This document shows, piece after piece, positions 1-8,858 of a stretch of DNA of 64,000 bases. The notes under the pieces were generated by a model, which saw nothing but the letters and a program-made list of their open reading frames with translations, had not been told where the DNA came from and did no database searches. The DNA is from Flavobacteriaceae bacterium CRH (GTDB lineage: Bacteria; Bacteroidota; Bacteroidia; Flavobacteriales; Flavobacteriaceae). Made by a program: the position numbers and the translations under genes. The stretch covers positions 1 through 64,000 of the forward strand of contig LMAJ01000006.1 of NCBI GenBank assembly GCA_001507425.1, given 5' to 3'. Numbering within the stretch: the first letter of the stretch is position 1; the number at the start of each line of letters is the position of its first letter.

Positions 1-258
1 GTCTTCATCCAGGCCTTTAAGTGTTGTAAATTTATTGTGGTTGATGTTGATTTCGCTGATTTCCAAGTACTTCTTTTGCAATGTGGGAATTACTTGAGCA
101 ACAGTTAAATCATTAAAATTACTAACGCTATAAGGCTGCGTTTTCTCCTGTGCAGCATCTATGGCAAGTACAATTCCTGTAACAGATGCCATAACGAGAA
201 ACAAAGAAGAAAATACAGCCAAAGTTAAATGCGCGTATCTCCATACGGATAATGTCAT
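1..258 (-). CDS. PepSY-type inner-membrane protein, N-terminal part only
   Basis: The first 86 residues of a protein that runs off the left edge of the window. It opens with a short cytoplasmic stretch and a membrane helix at about residues 10-34 (LVMASVTGIVLAIDAA), followed by a periplasmic segment. This is the look of PepSY-associated membrane proteins, which in Bacteroidota can be fused to flavin reductase domains; whether that holds here cannot be seen. The ATG lies 5 bp after the stop of the DUF2271 gene, so the two are surely co-transcribed. Such clusters often go with iron uptake, which is inference only. Confidence 0.6.
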   Translation of the reverse strand, partial: MTLSVWRYAHLTLAVFSSLFLVMASVTGIVLAIDAAQEKTQPYSVSNFNDLTVAQVIPTLQKKYLEISEININHNKFTTLKGLDED

Positions 259-263
259 GCGCC

Positions 264-743
264 TTATATCTTGTTGATTTTTACATATCTAATGTAACCT
301 TTCCCTTCCGCTTTTTCTGCGATTCCTTCTGTAGTTAACAGTATTTCAGCATCCGTTACATGGTATTTCTGGTCTTCTACAGCCGTTTCAAAACGAAGTT
401 TGTAGCCTTTGTTAATTTTCGAAGCATCAATTTCAAATGTCGTTACGCTGCGGTCGCCTCCGGTTACAGAAGCTCCTGTTTTTGCGCTGATATCCGGCTT
501 TTTAGTATAGAATTTGTACCATTCTTTAATGCTTTTATACCATTTTTTGTCATCGCCCATTACAGACAATGTTTCTACATATTCTCCTTTAGCATCAATA
601 AGCGATACTACTATATAAGCGCCTTCGCCAACGTAATTAGACATTTGCAAAAGGCATTTGTATTTTTCAGTTTGTGCAGATGCCTGAAAGGACAAAAGGC
701 ACGCAAATGCTGCCATAAGACAGATTTTAGATAATGATTTCAT
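264..743 (-). CDS. DUF2271 family exported protein
   Basis: A 159-residue protein with a clear signal peptide (residues 1-23, cleavage after QASA), so it acts in the periplasm. The body carries the DUF2271 pattern: an N-terminal beta strand, an Asp-Ala-Lys-Gly turn, a KKWYKSIKEWYKF segment and a GASVTGGDRS motif. The family function is unknown; members are found beside PepSY proteins and flavin-transfer or iron-uptake genes. It sits between the ankyrin gene (10 bp upstream) and the PepSY gene (5 bp downstream), so the three form one operon on the minus strand. The family call rests on motif recognition. Confidence 0.65.
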   Translation of the reverse strand: MKSLSKICLMAAFACLLSFQASAQTEKYKCLLQMSNYVGEGAYIVVSLIDAKGEYVETLSVMGDDKKWYKSIKEWYKFYTKKPDISAKTGASVTGGDRSVTTFEIDASKINKGYKLRFETAVEDQKYHVTDAEILLTTEGIAEKAEGKGYIRYVKINKI

Positions 744-753
744 GTATAATTAT

Positions 754-2235
754 TTATTTTAAAAACTCGACTGATGTATTATTCTTTTTCAAAACTTCAT
801 TTTCTTTAGCCAGATCGTAAGCCGTTTCATCAAACTCTGTTTTGATGTCTTTTTTGGCACCTAATGCTATTAAATATTTTAAAACAGCATCATCTTTGGC
901 AACCATTGCCGCTTTGTGCAATGCTGTTAATCCTTCTTTATTTTTAGCATTGATATCAACATTAAGCCCTTCCAGTTTTTTAAGAAGATTGATATTGTTC
1001 TTAATTACAGCGGCATGCAAAACGGTATTGCCATCTTTTTGAGGTTCAGCAAAATTGATTCCTTTACTTTTTAAAAGAGTCAGCTTCTCTGTAAAATCAT
1101 CTTTTTGTGGCGTTTCTCCTGAGGCTCTAAAAGAATCTACCAGATAAAAAGCAAGATTATTTCCGTTTTTATCTTTAGTATTTACATCAGCTCCTTTACT
1201 TAAAAGTAAGGATACAACTTCTGTTGAACTTCCTTTTACAGCCTGTGTTAATGCAGATTCTCCTTTAGTATTTACAGCATTGATATTTTTAACCTTAGTT
1301 AATAAAGTTTGCAATACATCAATATCTTTTCCTTCTGCTGCTAAAATAAAAGCAGTATTTCCGTCCTTATCAGCTTTATTAACATCAACACCTTTCTCTA
1401 TAAAATATTTTACGATTTCAGATTGTTTTTCCTTGCGAGCCAAAACATGAAGAATTGTTTGACCAGAAGCAGAAGTTACAGTTGGTTTTAGTTTCAAATC
1501 ATCAATCAAATATTTATACACTTCAATTGGTGCTGAACTGCGTCGCATTCCCTGAGCGGCAATTAAAATGGCATTGTCTGTATATTTTACTCCTTTTGCT
1601 GCAAGTGATTTTAATAAATCAATATTCGCAGATCTTGCAGCATAATTAAAAGCCGTATTGCCATTGGTATCAACGCTATTTAGCGATAAACCTTTTGATA
1701 CAAGATAATTGGTAACCTTCAGGTCTTTATCATTAGGAATTGACAATAAAAGCAGATTAGCTCCGTCTGCATATTTTTTTTTCGGATCGATTCCCGCTTT
1801 AAAAAAAGCATCAAATGTTGCTGGATTCATTGTTCCTGACCCGGCAGCAAATGCAATTGGCGTGGCACCGTGACTGTCTTCAAAATTAATATCGGAACCT
1901 TTTGCAATCAGGTATTCTACCAATTCGGCATTTCCTTTATAAGCTGCCCAATGCAAATAAATACGGGCGTCGTGGGTTGTTTTTTTAACTCCGTTGCCCG
2001 GAAGATCAATTAAATATTTAATAACGTCATTAGATGCACTATTATTGATTGCTAAAACAGTAGGATCAAATGCAAAAGCGTTCGATTCTGCAGGATTATT
2101 ACCTTTATCAATTTCAGCTTTTACTGTAGTTAAATCTGGAGACGTTTTCCAGAAATTGGCATCTAAAAGCTTGTTTTGTTGTGCATTAACAAACAATGTA
2201 AATGAAAGTAATGCGGTAAAGAATATTTTTTTCAT
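754..2235 (-). CDS. Exported ankyrin-repeat protein
   Basis: A 493-residue protein with a signal peptide (residues 1-18, ending FVNA) and then ankyrin repeats along almost the whole length. Typical units are visible as GxTxLHxAAxxxNxxLLxxLxxxGxDIN, for example around residues 90-130, 255-330 and 405-470. Ankyrin stacks bind other proteins; being exported, this one probably works in the periplasm on partners encoded next to it. It is the first gene of a tight operon with the DUF2271 and PepSY genes. Similar exported ankyrin proteins accompany iron-uptake loci in several Gram-negative bacteria, but no direct role can be read from the sequence. Confidence 0.8.
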   Translation of the reverse strand: MKKIFFTALLSFTLFVNAQQNKLLDANFWKTSPDLTTVKAEIDKGNNPAESNAFAFDPTVLAINNSASNDVIKYLIDLPGNGVKKTTHDARIYLHWAAYKGNAELVEYLIAKGSDINFEDSHGATPIAFAAGSGTMNPATFDAFFKAGIDPKKKYADGANLLLLSIPNDKDLKVTNYLVSKGLSLNSVDTNGNTAFNYAARSANIDLLKSLAAKGVKYTDNAILIAAQGMRRSSAPIEVYKYLIDDLKLKPTVTSASGQTILHVLARKEKQSEIVKYFIEKGVDVNKADKDGNTAFILAAEGKDIDVLQTLLTKVKNINAVNTKGESALTQAVKGSSTEVVSLLLSKGADVNTKDKNGNNLAFYLVDSFRASGETPQKDDFTEKLTLLKSKGINFAEPQKDGNTVLHAAVIKNNINLLKKLEGLNVDINAKNKEGLTALHKAAMVAKDDAVLKYLIALGAKKDIKTEFDETAYDLAKENEVLKKNNTSVEFLK

Positions 2236-2403
2236 AACTTGAGATATACGAATATGGTATTGATTTAACGAAACATTCCGCTACGGAATTTCGAAGCGGA
2301 AAGTTATTGCTTATTTAGAATATTTCCAAATAATAATATCGGTTATGATTAATTTTTACTCTTTTAAGTTTTAATAAGGTAGCAAGGTGTTGGTTTTCAG
2401 ATT

Positions 2404-2838
2404 TTACAAATTGCCGTACAACAATTGTATTGTATGAAAATCTAAGCCTCCATCAAAATACTTATTGATTGTTTCCTGAAAAACAGGCTCTGTATTTTGA
2501 ATACTTGCAAATAAAGTCATGCTCGACTTTAATTTTTCAGCATCATCTAAACCAAGAATTTCCAAGGCGCTTCTTTCAGTTGTATTATTAAGCTCTTTTG
2601 TAATTTCTACAAGATGTTTCCCCAGAATAGGATGTTCTAAGTAGGCTATAGCTTCATCAGCACTTTGAATTTCATAAAACTTTGAAGTATCGCTCGATTC
2701 CAATCCTTTTATTTGTGGAAAAATGAACCACATCCAAGGCGATTCTTTTTTCCCTTTTTTTATTTCAGAAAGAGCAACTAAGTATAATTTATTTTGGGCA
2801 TCTAAAAATCTAACCAAATCATTTGTATTGTAAGCCAT
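2404..2838 (-). CDS. DUF1810 family protein
   Basis: A 144-residue soluble protein with no signal peptide. It matches the DUF1810 pattern: RFLDAQ near the N-terminus, the segment SPWMWFIFPQIKGL at about residues 33-46, an AxxYLxHPxLGxxLxEI block in the middle and a final FHxxQLL. Length agrees with the family, whose function is not known. It is transcribed divergently from the sigma-54 activator at 3130. The intergenic region between them contains a perfect 20-bp palindrome close to this gene's start, which could be an operator. Confidence 0.75.
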   Translation of the reverse strand: MAYNTNDLVRFLDAQNKLYLVALSEIKKGKKESPWMWFIFPQIKGLESSDTSKFYEIQSADEAIAYLEHPILGKHLVEITKELNNTTERSALEILGLDDAEKLKSSMTLFASIQNTEPVFQETINKYFDGGLDFHTIQLLYGNL

Positions 2839-2879
2839 TCTATTTTGGGTATTTATCGGGGTAATTCGGTCGTAAATCT

Positions 2880-2899
2880 AATCAAAATATATTTTGATT
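2880..2899. promoter_or_regulatory. 20-bp perfect palindrome in a divergent intergenic region
   Basis: AATCAAAATA followed directly by its reverse complement. It lies 41 bp upstream of the DUF1810 start codon and about 230 bp upstream of the sigma-54 activator gene. A dimeric repressor operator is a reasonable reading, but a palindrome of A and T runs can also arise by chance in DNA this AT-rich. Confidence 0.3.
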
Positions 2900-3129
2900 T
2901 ACATTACTAAACGCTTATAAATAGATTTTTTTTTGCTTATTTTTCAGGTGTAAAAAAAATCCTATTTCTTTGTAGATAGTTGTTAATGCTGAGATTCTTA
3001 CAAAATGACTTTGAGTTTTGCATTATAAACAGGTTTAGTATTAATTTGAGATTGACTATATTTATACACTATAAATGTTTTTGATTTCTGCAAGAAAATC
3101 TGCGTAGAAATTAGCACTTTATTAAGCTT

Positions 3130-5754
3130 ATGGAAATGAAAAATATAAAATCAACAGAAGATTTAAGTAATATAGCGTTTCTGGAAGAAGAACGTGCAAT
3201 TTTGTTAGAATTAGGAAAAGATCTTACTAAAGTCAGAGAAAAGAAAGATTTGATTTTTCTGTTGTCTAAAAGATTAAAAAGTATTTATTATTTTACACAT
3301 ACTGTCGTTACCTTAATTGATCAAAAAGACGAAACTTATAAAGGTTTTTTGCTCGATACGGCTACAGATCAAATTTTAGATCCAACAGCGTATGCTAAAT
3401 TACAGAAAACACATTTTACCATGCACGAACCTTTTATAAAAGCAGTTCTGGCATCTGATAGTGCAATATCTTTTATAGTCGAAGATGTTAAGGATAAACC
3501 CAAAAGCCCATCATTTCTACAAGTTAGTTATGAAGGCGGTATCAGAGAAATATTGATGACCACTTTATGGATCGAAGATAAACCATTGGGTTTTTTACAC
3601 ACATATTCTGATAGAACAGACAGTTTTACAAAAGATTTCAGAAGTGTTTTAAAAGGTATTGCGCCACAGCTTTCTATTGCAGTTTCTAACATTATTAAAA
3701 ATGAAGAACTGGAAAAGAAGGAAAAAGAAAAATCATTTTTGCTTGATTTAAGCAGTGATATTTCTGAAGTTAGAAATAAAGAAGATTTAGCAATTGCGGT
3801 TCGTACGGCATTAAAAAAAATAAATCCGCTTCGAGGCTATATAATTCGAAAACTAAACGACGACGGCATTTCGCTTAGTCCTTATATTTATGACGAAGAT
3901 ATTACTACAGCCGATTATCCTGTTTTAAACGAAATATTGGAATCAAAATTCCCTATAAATGACGGGCTTCAAAATAGAGTTCTCGATAGTTATATTCCTT
4001 TGCTTTTTAATACAGATATTGAAATTGCAAGAGGAATAAAGTCTCAGTATCTCTTTTTTTGGAAAGAAATGGGATTTACGAGAATGGTTGGTATTGCACT
4101 TCGGAATGGAGATATTGTTTTAGGAATCTTATGGCTGGCAATCGAGGAAATTAATATTTCGCTGTTGCAGGGTATTTGTTCGCAGATTTCTACGGCAATG
4201 TCTAATATTATTGCCAATGAATCTTTAGAAAGCAAAAACAACGAACAAGCTGTTTTACTGCAATTTAGCAATGAAATAGCCGGAGTTCGAACCAAAGAAG
4301 ATTTGCAAAACGCTATAATCAATGTGCTTCGTGATATACTCAGCACAAAACTGGCCATGCTCAATCTTTTTGATGATGACGGAATTGGTTTGAGTCCGTA
4401 TATGTTTGACAGAAGTTTATTTGAAAAAGCAGAAATAGATTTTGATAAAATGGCGGACATAAAACTCGATATTCACGAGCCCTATACCGCCAAGGTCATT
4501 AAAAGTGGCAACGCTGTTGTTTTTAATGTAGAAGAAGAATTGCGGCTTACGAATTCAGGTTTTGCTCAACTTTGGAAAAAAGTTGGTTTTGAAAACGCTT
4601 ACGGAGCTTTATTAAAAGTGGGAAATTCGAATATTGCGACAATGTGGCTATTGGCAGACAAACTAGATCCTTCGATATTAAAAGGAATTTGTTCCCAGAT
4701 TTCGGTAGCGATTGCGAATATTCAGGCGAATGAAAAACTGCTTTTATACAAACAGCAACTTGAACATGAAAATGTTTATTTGAAAGAACAAATCAAAAAT
4801 ATTTACAATTTTACCGAGATTATAGGAAGCGGAAAACAAATGCAGAAAGTGTATCACTTAATGTCGCTGGTTGCCGAATCTAATTCGACGGTTTTAATTC
4901 TTGGAGAAACCGGAACGGGTAAAGAATTGATTGCGCGTGCAATTCATAACGCTTCACATCGAAAAGATAAATTAATGATTAAAGTAAACTGTGCAGCAAT
5001 GCCGGCGAATTTAATTGAAAGTGAATTATTCGGACATGAAAAAGGCGCTTTTACGGGTGCAACAGAAAGACGAATAGGTAAGTTTGAATTAGCCAATAAC
5101 AGCACTTTATTTCTGGATGAAATTGGCGAAATGCCACTTGAAGCGCAGGTAAAATTATTGCGCGTTATTCAGGAACGAGAACTCGAACGTGTAGGAGGAA
5201 AGGATACTATAAAAGTGGATGTAAGGATAATTGCGGCAACGAATCGTAATCTTGAAGAAGAAGTTGCAGCAGGCCGTTTTCGATCTGATCTTTTTTATAG
5301 GTTGAATGTTTTTCCAATTTATTTGCCTTCACTTCGCGAAAGAATGGAAGACGTAGAAGCGCTCGCTAATTTCTTTGTCGCTAAATACAATAAAAACAAT
5401 GGCAAAAATATAAGCCGTATTGCACCAAAAGCAATGCAGCAATTGCACAGTTATTTATGGCCCGGAAATGTTCGTGAACTGGAACATCTTATTGAACGAA
5501 GCGTTCTTATGACTACAGATAATGTGCTGCGCGAAGTTTATCTTCCGAAGAAAACAGAAAAAAACGACGCAGAAGAAAATATCTTCAGTAAATCATTAGA
5601 AGAAATGGAACGTCTTTTTATTATCAGCGCATTAAAAAGATGCAACGGTAAAATATCCGGTGCGGGCGGTGCTGCTGAAGTTCTTGATATTCCGGGAAAT
5701 ACGCTTCATTCTAAAATGAAAAAACTAGCTATAACGAAATCAGAATATTTTTAA
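3130..5754 (+). CDS. Sigma-54 dependent transcription activator with three GAF-like domains
   Basis: An 874-residue enhancer-binding protein. Residues about 15-190, 200-370 and 375-545 are three related sensory segments, each opening with a variant of LLxLSxDIxxVRxKEDL; they look like tandem GAF domains. A short coiled segment leads to an AAA+ domain with Walker A GETGTGKE (about 593-600), the sigma-54 contact loop GAFTGA (about 638-644), Walker [11 protein letters not shown] and the arginine segment [14 protein letters not shown]. The C-terminal 40 residues form a Fis-type helix-turn-helix. There is no receiver domain, so control is probably by ligand binding to the GAF units. The next gene downstream has a near-consensus sigma-54 promoter, making it the obvious target. 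Start could also be the second ATG, at 3136. Confidence 0.9.
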   Translation: MEMKNIKSTEDLSNIAFLEEERAILLELGKDLTKVREKKDLIFLLSKRLKSIYYFTHTVVTLIDQKDETYKGFLLDTATDQILDPTAYAKLQKTHFTMHEPFIKAVLASDSAISFIVEDVKDKPKSPSFLQVSYEGGIREILMTTLWIEDKPLGFLHTYSDRTDSFTKDFRSVLKGIAPQLSIAVSNIIKNEELEKKEKEKSFLLDLSSDISEVRNKEDLAIAVRTALKKINPLRGYIIRKLNDDGISLSPYIYDEDITTADYPVLNEILESKFPINDGLQNRVLDSYIPLLFNTDIEIARGIKSQYLFFWKEMGFTRMVGIALRNGDIVLGILWLAIEEINISLLQGICSQISTAMSNIIANESLESKNNEQAVLLQFSNEIAGVRTKEDLQNAIINVLRDILSTKLAMLNLFDDDGIGLSPYMFDRSLFEKAEIDFDKMADIKLDIHEPYTAKVIKSGNAVVFNVEEELRLTNSGFAQLWKKVGFENAYGALLKVGNSNIATMWLLADKLDPSILKGICSQISVAIANIQANEKLLLYKQQLEHENVYLKEQIKNIYNFTEIIGSGKQMQKVYHLMSLVAESNSTVLILGETGTGKELIARAIHNASHRKDKLMIKVNCAAMPANLIESELFGHEKGAFTGATERRIGKFELANNSTLFLDEIGEMPLEAQVKLLRVIQERELERVGGKDTIKVDVRIIAATNRNLEEEVAAGRFRSDLFYRLNVFPIYLPSLRERMEDVEALANFFVAKYNKNNGKNISRIAPKAMQQLHSYLWPGNVRELEHLIERSVLMTTDNVLREVYLPKKTEKNDAEENIFSKSLEEMERLFIISALKRCNGKISGAGGAAEVLDIPGNTLHSKMKKLAITKSEYF

Positions 5755-5780
5755 TTTAATTCGTTAGGGCTATTAATTTT

Positions 5781-5918
5781 AACACATAGAAACATAGACT
5801 CAGGCATTTCGAAAAAGGCGTTTCACTTAGTTAAAATTCACAGAGTTCGCCTATGTGATAGAAATGTGTTTCTTTTTTGTCTCCTTTTTGCACATAATAA
5901 TCTATGTTTCTATGTGTT
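5781..5918. repeat. Intergenic inverted repeat with 17-bp arms
   Basis: The arms at 5781-5797 (AACACATAGAAACATAG) and 5902-5918 are exact reverse complements, enclosing about 104 bp. Further pieces of the same motif (CTATGTGATAGAAATGTG) occur inside, so the transcript could fold into a long imperfect hairpin. It lies just after the activator stop codon. It looks like a non-coding dispersed element rather than a terminator, as the true terminator follows. Confidence 0.75.
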
Positions 5919-5949
5919 TAAATAAAAATTTTTACTCTTTAATGTATAA

Positions 5950-5986
5950 ATGCCCATTACTTGTAAAAAAGTAGTGGGCATTTTTA
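5950..5986 (+). terminator. Rho-independent terminator after the sigma-54 activator
   Basis: The stem ATGCCCATTAC pairs with GTAGTGGGCAT around a TTGTAAAAAA loop and is followed by a T run. It separates the activator gene from the sigma-54 promoter downstream. Confidence 0.8.
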
Positions 5987-6131
5987 TTTTCCATTTTTTC
6001 AAATAATAAAAAAACATCAAATCTGTAGTTTTCACTATATAAAGTGAAAGTCAAAATGATTTCCCTTTATAAAAGGAAATTTCAAACGCACTTTAGTATG
6101 TAACTATTTGGTTTATAGTTTTTTAAATGAG

Positions 6132-6147
6132 TGGCACGCAAATTGGC
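6132..6147 (+). promoter_or_regulatory. Sigma-54 type promoter upstream of the SDR gene
   Basis: TGGCACG, four bases, then TTGG matches the sigma-54 consensus TGGCACG-N4-TTGC at every fixed base except the last C, with correct -24/-12 spacing. The expected start is near 6160, leaving a leader of about 40 bases before the ATG at 6203. The adjacent gene encodes a sigma-54 activator with a GAFTGA loop, which supports the call. Confidence 0.7.
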
Positions 6148-6202
6148 TATTACTAAATGAAAATGACAACGAAATCATTTATAACATTTAAAAACAGACA
6201 TC

Positions 6203-6958
6203 ATGAAAATTTTAGTAATTGGCGGAACAGGATTAATTGGAACAAAAGTAGTAAACAAATTACGTGATCAGGGACACAACGTAATATCAGCAGCACCTTC
6301 AACAGGTATTAATACTATTACAGGTGAAGGACTTGCAGAAGCGGTAACCAATACCGATATCGTAATTGATTTAGCAAACTCGCCATCATTTGCAGACAAA
6401 GAAGTATTGGAATTTTTTGAAAATTCGGGCAGAAACTTATTAGCTGCAGAAATTAATGCAGGCGTAAAACATCATATAGCACTTTCGGTAGTTGGTACAG
6501 ATCGTTTGCAGGAAAGTGGTTATTTCAGAGCCAAACAAGCTCAGGAAAATTTAATTAGAAAAGCAGGAGTTCCTTTCACAATTATTCACTCTACTCAATT
6601 TATGGAATTTTTAGGCGGAATTTTAGCTTCTGCACACGAAGGCGAAAGCGTTACTATTTCTCCGGCAAAAATTCAGCCTATTGCATCAGAAGATGTTGCT
6701 TCTATGGTAGTTGATCTTGCTCTTGGAAATCCTTCAAACGGAATTGTTGAAATTGGAGGACCGGAACGTTTTAAACTTTCAGAACTTTTACAAACGTATT
6801 TAACTAAAACAAGCAATTCGCTTCAGGTTATTTCAGATGAAAGTGCTTTATACTTTGGAGCACCTCTAAAAGAACTTACGCTGGTTCCTGCAGATACTGC
6901 AAAACTGGGAACAATCACTTTTGAAGAATGGTTTCCTAACCGTCCTCAAAGAGCATAA
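6203..6958 (+). CDS. NAD(P)-binding atypical SDR / NmrA-like protein
   Basis: A 251-residue protein with the Rossmann dinucleotide-binding motif GGTGLIG at residues 7-13 and the NmrA-like layout: a VIDLANSP strand, a HHIALSVVGTDRL segment and YFRAKQAQENLIRKAGVPFTI, where the Lys falls where the family often has its YxxxK-like residue. Members bind NAD(P)H and act as quinone or nitroalkane reductases or as redox sensors; the substrate here is not readable. It is the first gene after the sigma-54 promoter and is followed by a pirin gene, a pairing that suggests a response to electrophilic or quinone stress. Confidence 0.8.
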   Translation: MKILVIGGTGLIGTKVVNKLRDQGHNVISAAPSTGINTITGEGLAEAVTNTDIVIDLANSPSFADKEVLEFFENSGRNLLAAEINAGVKHHIALSVVGTDRLQESGYFRAKQAQENLIRKAGVPFTIIHSTQFMEFLGGILASAHEGESVTISPAKIQPIASEDVASMVVDLALGNPSNGIVEIGGPERFKLSELLQTYLTKTSNSLQVISDESALYFGAPLKELTLVPADTAKLGTITFEEWFPNRPQRA

Positions 6959-7157
6959 TCAAAATATAAATGGCTTCGATGCCCGTTGAAACGAAGATGA
7001 CGGGTAGGCAGTTTGTCGAGGCGGTTGTAATGGGCGTGCACTTTCCACCCGTTCGTGCATAGTAAAAATCCCTACGTCAGCGCAATTGCGAAAATCTGAT
7101 CAACAACACGGCAAATCAATGGGCAACGGTGCAATTTTAACCTTTAAATAAAATAGT

Positions 7158-8039
7158 ATGAACAAGTTAGTATTATCAACAGTAATCACGCCCGACGTAC
7201 AGGGAGATGAACAATTTTTTGCCAGAAAAGCAAGGGCAAAAGATTTTGACGGACTTATGGATCCTATTATCGGGTTCGATCATTTTGAATTAAAACATGA
7301 TATTTTCGGACCACATCCTCATGCGGGAATGTCGGCTATCAGTTATGTTTTTGAAAATTCTGCTCCTTATCATAGTATTGATTCTCGTGGAAATAATATT
7401 GTAATCACTCCCGGAAGTTTGCTTTGGACATACGCCGGAAAAGGTGTAGTGCATTCAGAATTTCCTGTTCCGGACGGCGTAACTGTTGAAGGTTTACAAC
7501 TGTTCGTAAATATTCCGGCTGATAAAAAACAGCAAGATCCAAAAAGTGTTTTTATCGACAAATCTCAAATTCCTGAAATAAATCAAGAAGGTCTTCGTGT
7601 AAGAGTTGTTTGTGGAGAAACGAATTCTGTAGTAAATAAAGTAGAAACTCCGCAGGAACTTACCATGCTGCATATTTTTATAGAAGCAGGAAAAGAATTT
7701 TCGCATCAGCTTCCTGCACAATGGTCAGGAACCGTTTTTGTTATCGAAGGTTATTTTGATTTTATAACCAACCAAACCACCATTGAACTCGAAGAAGGAA
7801 TGGTAATTTCTATGGCTGAATCTGATTTTGATGAACCTTTAAAATTCATAGCCATTACAAATTGTCAGCTATTATTGATTTCGGGAAAGCCCTTGCATGA
7901 ACAATTATTTTCTAAAGGCGCAATGGTTATGGATTCTGAAGAAGCTTTACTAAATGCTGCCGAAAATTATAAAAACGGGAAAATGGGTTTTATTGAAATG
8001 GAAGGCGAAACAAGAAAAATAGTTAAACCCGTTTTCTAA
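7158..8039 (+). CDS. Pirin family protein
   Basis: A 293-residue bicupin. The N-terminal half carries the pirin metal-site pattern: GFDHFEL, then GPHPHAGMSAISYVFE and GKGVVHSEFP, giving three His and one Glu as likely metal ligands. The C-terminal half has the pirin_C arrangement, ending in a GKPLHEQLFSKGAMVMDSEE segment typical of the family. Pirins bind iron and some have quercetinase activity. It lies 199 bp after the SDR gene in the same direction, in what may be one sigma-54 controlled unit; the gap contains an odd GC-rich patch. Confidence 0.9.
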   Translation: MNKLVLSTVITPDVQGDEQFFARKARAKDFDGLMDPIIGFDHFELKHDIFGPHPHAGMSAISYVFENSAPYHSIDSRGNNIVITPGSLLWTYAGKGVVHSEFPVPDGVTVEGLQLFVNIPADKKQQDPKSVFIDKSQIPEINQEGLRVRVVCGETNSVVNKVETPQELTMLHIFIEAGKEFSHQLPAQWSGTVFVIEGYFDFITNQTTIELEEGMVISMAESDFDEPLKFIAITNCQLLLISGKPLHEQLFSKGAMVMDSEEALLNAAENYKNGKMGFIEMEGETRKIVKPVF

Positions 8040-8065
8040 TTATTACATAAAAAGGCATTTTTCCC

Positions 8066-8140
8066 CGCAGATTTTGCAGATTCAGCAGATTTAATTTTAT
8101 AAAAAAATCAGTAATATCTGCTGAATCTGCAAAATCTGCG
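8066..8140. repeat. Perfect 25-bp inverted repeat after the pirin gene
   Basis: The arms 8066-8090 (beginning CGCAGATTTTGCAGATTC) and 8116-8140 are exact reverse complements around a 25-bp AT-rich loop. It lies in the gap between the pirin gene and the small acidic gene. No T run follows directly, so it is better read as one of the window's dispersed palindromic elements than as a terminator, although it could protect the upstream mRNA. Confidence 0.85.
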
Positions 8141-8199
8141 AGAGATAAAAATACCGCATAAAACAAAATTTATGGAATATTAATAAAAAAAAAGAAACC

Positions 8200-8391
8200 A
8201 TGAAAATTATCAATTTTTTTAGATTAATGGGCTTGTCGAAAACAACAAGTTACATTATTGAACCGGGAAGCAAAGACGAAGTACATCACCACGATTCAAC
8301 CGATGGAAGTGAATTACTTGACGAAACGCTGCACATGAAAGATCAGCCTTTTGAGGAGAATGAAGATGAAGATTATTCTTCGATATTTTAA
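8200..8391 (+). CDS. Small acidic protein of unknown function
   Basis: A 63-residue protein with no recognised domain. The first 20 residues are mildly hydrophobic and basic (MKIINFFRLMGLSKTTSYII); the rest is strongly acidic with a VHHHDSTDG segment that could bind metal. It is preceded by an A-rich stretch as for neighbouring genes and lies 38 bp before the YCII gene, so it is probably translated as part of the same unit. Its reality rests on position and spacing, not on homology. Confidence 0.5.
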   Translation: MKIINFFRLMGLSKTTSYIIEPGSKDEVHHHDSTDGSELLDETLHMKDQPFEENEDEDYSSIF

Positions 8392-8429
8392 ACAATAAAC
8401 AATTTTATAAATTATTAAATACAATTATT

Positions 8430-8786
8430 ATGCAAGAATTTTTAGTAGTGATCCACAGAGATCTAACAAGCGAAAACCCAGTTCCAACACCAGAACAAAT
8501 GAAAGAAGCGATTAAACCTTATCAAGACTGGATTGCAGGAATTGCAGCGCAGGATAAATTAGTTGCACCTCCAAAGCGTTGGGACTTAGACGGAAGAGTG
8601 ATCAAACATACCAAAATGGGAAATCATGTAACTTCTGGTCCTTATGGCCACGGAAAAGAATCTATAGGAGGTTTATTTCTTATTAGATCTAACGATTATG
8701 ATGAAGCAGTGAAAATTGCAGAAGGTTGTCCAATTATCCAGTACGGAGCAATTGTAGAAGTTCGTTTGTCGATTCCGGTTGCATAA
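8430..8786 (+). CDS. YCII-related (YciI-like) protein
   Basis: A 118-residue protein with the dimeric alpha-beta barrel pattern of the YCII family: an N-terminal strand EFLVVIHRD, the helix PEQMKEAIKPYQDWIAGIAAQDKL, the GRVI strand and the closing segment DEAVKIAEGCPIIQYGAIVEVR. Relatives include sigma-factor associated proteins and small enzymes acting on reactive metabolites; the substrate is unknown. It follows the pirin and small acidic genes and fits the same stress-related set. Confidence 0.8.
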   Translation: MQEFLVVIHRDLTSENPVPTPEQMKEAIKPYQDWIAGIAAQDKLVAPPKRWDLDGRVIKHTKMGNHVTSGPYGHGKESIGGLFLIRSNDYDEAVKIAEGCPIIQYGAIVEVRLSIPVA

Positions 8787-8796
8787 GTTTATAAAA

Positions 8797-8832
8797 TAAG
8801 CATGTCGCAAATTTAGAGGCATGTTTATTTTT
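8797..8832 (+). terminator. Probable terminator after the YCII gene
   Basis: AAATAAGCATG pairs with CATGTTTATTT (one G-T pair) around a loop of about 15 bases, and a long T run follows. The stem is AT-rich, so termination may be partial. Confidence 0.5.
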
Positions 8833-8858
8833 TTTTATTCAATTTTAAATAGAACAAA

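Larger units (their letters stand above)
5755..6202. other. Gene-free stretch between the activator and the SDR gene
   Basis: This 448-bp stretch holds, in order, a long inverted repeat (5781-5918), a strong hairpin terminator (5950-5986), short A/T palindromes around 6030-6080, and a sigma-54 type promoter at 6132-6147. No credible open reading frame was seen in it. Confidence 0.8.
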
